Positions 60,001 to 64,000 of a DNA stretch of 64,000 nt are shown here, piece by piece. How positions within the stretch are numbered: the first letter of the stretch is position 1; each line of letters starts with the position of its first letter. The position numbers and the translations under genes were made by a program. The notes under the pieces were generated by a model, which worked only from the letters and a program-made list of their open reading frames with translations, searched no databases and was not told where the DNA came from. This DNA is from GCA-2684655 sp051278165 (GTDB taxonomy: Bacteria > Planctomycetota > UBA1135 > UBA2386): assembly GCA_051278165.1 (NCBI GenBank), contig JBNMNW010000001.1, positions 53,099-117,098 on the forward strand, in the 5' to 3' direction.

Positions 60001-61773
60001 CTAGATGTTGCCAACCTTGATGCGAATCGCGTTGGAGCTAGTCAGACCCGGGAAGATCGTGCCGGTGAGGATGCTGTTCAAGTCAAACCAGAACGACTGA
60101 GCGTAGAGCTCAAAGCCGATCAGCGCCGGGTTCAAGCTCAGCGGGATCGTCAACGACATGTTCGGCACACCAGGCACCAAGTTGTCAATCGAGAACAGCA
60201 CCGAGGTCGGCACGTCTAGGTGAACCAACGTCTGCGGCGGCACACCGGGGAGCGGCAGCGAAACCGGCAGGATGCCCGTGTTGAGCAGAACCAAACCAAA
60301 GCTCGAGCCGACTTCCGCCGACGTTTCCAGCACGACGCTGCCACCAAGCAGTGCCTGGCCAACAGCCTCAAGCTTCAGCGGGAATTGCTCAGGCAGCTGA
60401 AGCAACGTCGGCACCAAAGCCGTGTAGTCGATCTCGGCCGTGGCGGGCGAGACACCGGCGGGCGACCAACCGATCAACGTATCGTCGCCGCCAGCAAAGG
60501 TGCTGCCGCCAACGCCATCGATGAGTTGGTAAACGACCGCGACGTTGCCAGTGATCAAGTCAAACTGGTATTGCACGATGCTCGGGTTGAGCCCGGTGAC
60601 GGGGTAGCTCTCGACGTTGTCCCAGGTGACATAGAGCGTCGGGTTTGGCGTCGCAGCGAGATCCTCTTCCCAGAGGATCTGACCACTGCCAGCTTCCGTC
60701 GGGTTGAAGTCGTGGTACGAGCCGTACCAAGCCATGGCGTCGGCGTTCATTGCCGATGCCGGGTCAACCGGAGCGAAGAACAACGCGCTCTGCGTGGCGG
60801 TCGAGATGTAGCCATTCGAGTGCACGAAGAGATCCATCGTGCTCGATTGACCGGCTCCGGTCGGGAAGACTACGGGCAAGGTCGGCAGCGTGATCTGGTT
60901 CTCGCCATCGTCCACGGCCGGGATCACGTTCTCGATACCGGAGTTCGGGCGGAACGTCGCGGTGCCTTGCTGAATGACATAGCCGGTGCTCGTGTTGACG
61001 AACTCAATCGAGGTGCCTTCCAGTGCAGCCTTGGTGTTTACCGAGTCTTCGATGAGATCGAAGAAGGAGGCGCTCGCCTCGATCGAACCGGTGCGCAGGA
61101 CCTCCGACTCGGCGCAAGCGTGGCCAACCGCACCAGCTTCGTAGGTGATGCCAAACTCAGGCATCGTGCCGGCGTAGTTGGCGCCACCGAACGTCAGAGC
61201 GTTCAGCGGGGCAACAATCCAAGCGTTAGACTGCGTCGAGCCGTTGGTCACCTCGAGGGCGCCGTCAGAGAACGTGCCTGCGGGTGCCGGGTAGGCCGTG
61301 ACCGCCTGGAACTGGTGGCTAACGCCGACGTAGACAATCGCCATCGGGAAGGTGCCGGTGGCAAGGAACGTATCCGGCACGTTGATCGTGAAGGCAGACT
61401 GACAAGTCTGACTCGACACGGCAAAGCCGCCGGACGTGTAGTCGCCCGTGGTCAGCAATTGCCAACCGCTTGGGTCAGCACTGACTGCAGGCGCGACGCC
61501 CAAGTTTTCGTTGCCGATGTGCGACGCGGCGGTCGTGTTGATCCACAGCTCGATCGTGCCAGTCGTGCCGGCTGGCGCTTGCGTGGGGATCTCCAAAGCG
61601 CGCAGGGTGACTCCCGTCGCACTGATGACCGTCAGGTCAAAGAAGTTGGCTCCGGGGTTGCTGTAGGTCAGTCCCTGAGTCGTGGTGTAGGTGGTGGGAT
61701 CAACAGTCAAAGTCGTCTGAGCACTGATCACTGACGTCAGTCCGATGAGTGCAGTAAGCGAAAGAGTCTTCAT
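60001..61773 (-). CDS. Large Sec-exported protein with shared C-terminal module
   Basis: 590 residues from ATG 61773, supported by AAGGAA upstream and a signal peptide (MKTLSLTALIGLTSVISAQ). The mature chain is Thr/Ala/Gly-rich and beta-type. A middle section with MDLFVHSNGYISTATQ, MAWYGSYHDFNPTEAGSGQILWEE and YVTWDNVESYP resembles nidogen-like/extracellular sandwich regions. The C-terminus (LPLPGVPPQTLVHLD, LNPALIGFELYAQSFWFDLN, LTSSNAIRIKVGNI) resembles that of the protein at 8374-9360. Surface or matrix role inferred; no enzyme motif. Confidence 0.75.
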   Translation of the reverse strand: MKTLSLTALIGLTSVISAQTTLTVDPTTYTTTQGLTYSNPGANFFDLTVISATGVTLRALEIPTQAPAGTTGTIELWINTTAASHIGNENLGVAPAVSADPSGWQLLTTGDYTSGGFAVSSQTCQSAFTINVPDTFLATGTFPMAIVYVGVSHQFQAVTAYPAPAGTFSDGALEVTNGSTQSNAWIVAPLNALTFGGANYAGTMPEFGITYEAGAVGHACAESEVLRTGSIEASASFFDLIEDSVNTKAALEGTSIEFVNTSTGYVIQQGTATFRPNSGIENVIPAVDDGENQITLPTLPVVFPTGAGQSSTMDLFVHSNGYISTATQSALFFAPVDPASAMNADAMAWYGSYHDFNPTEAGSGQILWEEDLAATPNPTLYVTWDNVESYPVTGLNPSIVQYQFDLITGNVAVVYQLIDGVGGSTFAGGDDTLIGWSPAGVSPATAEIDYTALVPTLLQLPEQFPLKLEAVGQALLGGSVVLETSAEVGSSFGLVLLNTGILPVSLPLPGVPPQTLVHLDVPTSVLFSIDNLVPGVPNMSLTIPLSLNPALIGFELYAQSFWFDLNSILTGTIFPGLTSSNAIRIKVGNI

Positions 61774-62111
61774 TGGTTCCTTGGGTGGAGGCAGGCAGCG
61801 GTTGGACTTGCCGACATGGGGATCAGCAGGACGCACCTTAATGATAGCCCTGGTTTCGATGCCGGTCTAGCCACCCCGTCGTGCACACCACGACGAACTC
61901 CCGACTCGTGTGAGACTTCGAGCCTCAAATCCGTGAAGTGCACACGGCGCTGCGCAATAGCCCGCGCCAAGACGCAACACAATCGCGTCACGTCTGCGGC
62001 GTAAAGGCCGCGCACTGCAGCCACAGAGTCCGCTGCCAAACGTACGGTCCCAGGCACCGCAGTTGGGCGAAGCAGCTTACGTGGATAGGTCGGCGCGGCG
62101 CGCCGTCCCTA
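61774..62111. other. Intergenic region between nqrF and the secreted-protein gene
   Basis: 338 bases downstream of nqrF and upstream of the secreted-protein start, all on the minus strand. A GC hairpin GGCGC-ggc-GCGCC near 62091-62103 could mark the nqr operon end. No confident promoter seen. Confidence 0.4.
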
Positions 62112-63338
62112 TTAGCCGCCGAAATCGTCGAACGCGATCATGTCCTGCTCGACACCGAGGTCGTCGAGCATCTTCTGGACCGAGCTGTTCATCATCGGTG
62201 GACCACACATGTAGAACTCGATGTCATCGACGTTCTCGTGCTCGTTCAGGTAGTTGTCGTAAGCAACCTGGTGGATGAAGCCGGTGTAGCCTTCCCAGTT
62301 GTCTTCGGGTTGCGGTTCGGACAGGGCGACGTGGTATTTGAAGTTCGGGAACTCCTTCTCGATCGCTTCGAAATGGTCCGTGTAGAACATCTCGCGCTTC
62401 GAACGAGCGCCATACCAGTAGCTGACCTTGCGGCCTGTCTTCAACGTGTGGAACAGGTGGAAGATGTGGCTGCGGAGCGGCGCCATGCCGGCACCACCGC
62501 CGATGTAGATCATCTCGCGCTCGGTGTCCTTGATGAAGAAGTCACCGTAGGGACCAGAGATCGTGATCTTGTCACCCGGCTTCAGCGAGAACACGTAGCT
62601 CGAGCAAATGCCCGGCGGCAGTTCGGACTGACGCGGCGGTGGCGAGGCGATGCGGATGTTGAGCATCACCATGTTGCCTTCGGCCGGGTGGTTCGCCATC
62701 GAGTAGGCGCGGAACACTGGCGTCGGGTTGTTGGCAACGAAGTCCCACAGCTTGAACTTGTCCCAGTCGCCGCGGAAGTCCTCCTCGATGTCGAAGTCCG
62801 AGTATTTGAGGTTCGCGTACTTCGGGACGTCGATTTGGATGTAGCCGCCGGACTCGAAATTGATCGTCTCGCCTTCCGGCAAGTTGACTGCGAGTTCCTT
62901 GATGAAGGTCGCGACGTTGTGGTTTGAGCGCACGGTGCACTCCCACTTCTTGATGCCGAACACTTCGTCCGGAACCTGCACCTTCATCGGGCCGCGCACC
63001 TTGACCTGACAGGCCAGGCGCACGCCTTCTTTGGCTTCACCGCGGGACACGTGGGTCAACTCGGACGGCAGGATGTCACCACCGCCTTCGGAGATCTTGC
63101 ACTTGCACATCGCGCAGGTGCCCTTGCCACCACAGGCAGACGGCAAGAACAGGCCTTGCTCACTGAGTGCGGTCAGCAGATTGGAGCCAATCGCAACCTC
63201 GGGCGACTTCGAATCGTCGCCGTTGATCAGCAGCTTGACCTGGCCCTTTTGGACCAGCTTGCTCTCACAGAACATGAGCACGAGCACCAGAGCCACGATG
63301 ACTCCGGTCAGTGCGATCACGCCTACTAGGATTTCCAT
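62112..63338 (-). CDS. nqrF: Na+-translocating NADH:quinone reductase subunit F
   Basis: 408 residues. Entry subunit that oxidises NADH. One N-terminal membrane helix (ILVGVIALTGVIVALVLVLMF), then a plant-type [2Fe-2S] domain with Cys69, Cys75, Cys78 (ACGGKGTCAMC) and Cys110 (VRLACQV). The FAD domain has FRAYSMANHP and the NADH domain MIYIGGGAGMAPLRSHIFHLF and EFYMCGPPMMNSSVQKML. 13 bases after nqrE, so same operon. Electrons pass through Nqr flavins and drive Na+ export. Confidence 0.97.
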   Translation of the reverse strand: MEILVGVIALTGVIVALVLVLMFCESKLVQKGQVKLLINGDDSKSPEVAIGSNLLTALSEQGLFLPSACGGKGTCAMCKCKISEGGGDILPSELTHVSRGEAKEGVRLACQVKVRGPMKVQVPDEVFGIKKWECTVRSNHNVATFIKELAVNLPEGETINFESGGYIQIDVPKYANLKYSDFDIEEDFRGDWDKFKLWDFVANNPTPVFRAYSMANHPAEGNMVMLNIRIASPPPRQSELPPGICSSYVFSLKPGDKITISGPYGDFFIKDTEREMIYIGGGAGMAPLRSHIFHLFHTLKTGRKVSYWYGARSKREMFYTDHFEAIEKEFPNFKYHVALSEPQPEDNWEGYTGFIHQVAYDNYLNEHENVDDIEFYMCGPPMMNSSVQKMLDDLGVEQDMIAFDDFGG

Positions 63339-63351
63339 CTGGTGAGTCTCC

Positions 63352-64000
63352 TTAGATTCCGCTGAAGGTCATGAAGGCCATCGCGATGAGGCCCGTGGTG
63401 ATGAACGTGATGCCGAGGCCCTTGAGCGGACCCGGAATGTGCGCCGTGCGCAGCTTCCAGCGGATCGCGGCCATGCTGACGATCGCGAGCAACCAACCTG
63501 TTCCTGAGCCGATGCCGTAGACGACCGACTCACTGAACGTGTAGTTGCGTTCGACCATGAACATCGAGCTGCCAAGGATGGCGCAGTTCACAGCGATCAG
63601 CGGCAAGAAGATGCCGAGGGCCGCGTAGAGCTTGGGGCTCAGCTTGTCGACGGCCATCTCCACGATCTGCACCGCCGCAGCGATGGTCGCGATGAACGTC
63701 AAGAACTGCAGGTAGCTGAGGTCCGACTCTGGCATACCAGCCCAGGACAGCGCGCCCGGAGCCAGCACGTAGGTCTGGATGATCCAGTTGAGCGGGACCG
63801 TCAGGCCGAGCACAAAGATGACGGCGATGCCGAGGCCGACCGAACTATCGACGCGCTTGCAAATCGCGAGATAGCTGCACATGCCGAGGAAGAACGCCAG
63901 CAGGATGTTCTCGACGAAGATCGAGCGCAGCAGGATACCGAGGTAACTGTTGCCCGCATCGGCGGCGCCATCTTGAGGGATGGCGGCAAGGTCTAAGGAG
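63352..64000 (-). CDS. nqrE: Na+-translocating NADH:quinone reductase subunit E (5' partial)
   Basis: The frame is open to the window edge, so the start is not visible. It is not at the internal ATG (63882): upstream codons encode LLRSIFVENILLAFFLGMCSYLAICKRV, the conserved first helix of NqrE. About six membrane segments follow (VGLGIAVIFVLGLTVPLNWII, LQFLTFIATIAAAVQIVEMAVDK, YAALGIFLPLIAVNCAILG, VVYGIGSGTGWLLAIVSMAA). NqrD/NqrE carry an Fe centre between them in the Na+ channel region. Before the usual start the frame continues with about 20 extra residues (SLDLAAIPQDGAADAG), unlike the short N-terminus of typical NqrE. Confidence 0.93.
   Translation of the reverse strand, partial: SLDLAAIPQDGAADAGNSYLGILLRSIFVENILLAFFLGMCSYLAICKRVDSSVGLGIAVIFVLGLTVPLNWIIQTYVLAPGALSWAGMPESDLSYLQFLTFIATIAAAVQIVEMAVDKLSPKLYAALGIFLPLIAVNCAILGSSMFMVERNYTFSESVVYGIGSGTGWLLAIVSMAAIRWKLRTAHIPGPLKGLGITFITTGLIAMAFMTFSGI

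Noticed and set aside
60220..61734. 504-residue plus-strand open frame
   Set aside because: Antisense to the secreted-protein gene. It is dominated by Arg, Val, Gly and Glu as expected for a mirror frame in GC-rich DNA, and shows no domain; the minus-strand gene has a signal peptide and a ribosome binding site.

Overview
The window is 64 kb of GC-rich bacterial chromosome with 58 protein-coding genes supported here plus one short gene remnant. No rRNA, tRNA, transposase, phage gene or CRISPR array was found. The gene set points to a diderm (LPS-bearing) marine or aquatic heterotroph, most likely a Planctomycetota member. Reasons are Sec-exported prenyltransferase/squalene-oxidase-repeat and HEAT-repeat proteins, a nucleoside-symporter-type MFS protein, large secreted proteins sharing a C-terminal module, outer-membrane assembly genes (BamD- and LptE-like), LPS-core-type glycosyltransferases and a Na+-translocating NADH:quinone reductase. 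The phylum is an inference from gene content; there is no rRNA to prove it.

Layout. 1-11 kb: a metallophosphoesterase-LamG protein cut by the window edge, a HEAT-repeat protein, three MFS transporters, a methyltransferase with a histone-H1-like tail, a saccharopine dehydrogenase-like enzyme and two secreted proteins. 11-21.5 kb: ispG (isoprenoid precursors), an alkyltransferase-like DNA repair protein, a membrane protein, an AceE-like pyruvate dehydrogenase E1, a squalene-cyclase-repeat protein and an HtrA protease. 21.5-30.4 kb: histidine catabolism (ftcD, hutI) interleaved with a TRL lipoprotein and a methyltransferase, then a signalling block (FapA/DUF342, CBS pair, ECF-type sigma factor, HDOD-GGDEF protein). 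30.4-34.4 kb: an AhpD-like/alpha-beta-hydrolase/membrane-protein operon divergent from a GAF-AAA+-Fis sigma-54 activator, with a good -24/-12 promoter between them.

34.4-41 kb holds the most notable system: a compact six-gene operon, rhodopsin-crtE-crtI-crtB-crtY-blh, encoding a predicted light-driven proton pump and the carotenoid and retinal pathway from prenyl diphosphates to its chromophore. The enzyme genes overlap by 1-4 bases. The rhodopsin has the DTE proton-pump motif, a Leu at the green-tuning site and residue spacing matching Gloeobacter rhodopsin (xanthorhodopsin-like clade), but a Trp where antenna-binding members have Gly. Three DoxX-like small membrane proteins lie beside it.

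43-48.7 kb is a tight operon: CorC-type CBS protein, recO, bamD-like, lptE-like, purE, purK. 48.7-54.7 kb encodes a secreted cyclophilin and an LPS-core/glycan block (CgeB-like GT, WaaP-like kinase, GT4, GT2). 54.7-60 kb: Fe superoxide dismutase, MazG, a noncoding stretch with strong RNA structure and an intrinsic terminator, a TPR lipoprotein, ApbE and an RluA-family pseudouridine synthase. 60-64 kb: a large secreted protein, nqrF and nqrE; nqrE runs off the right edge. ApbE (flavinylation of Nqr subunits) and Nqr fit together, and Nqr and the rhodopsin suggest an energy economy mixing Na+ respiration with light-driven H+ pumping.

A recurring oddity is short in-frame or intergenic tandem repeats (periods 6, 13, 15, 18 and 21 bp) in otherwise ordinary genes.
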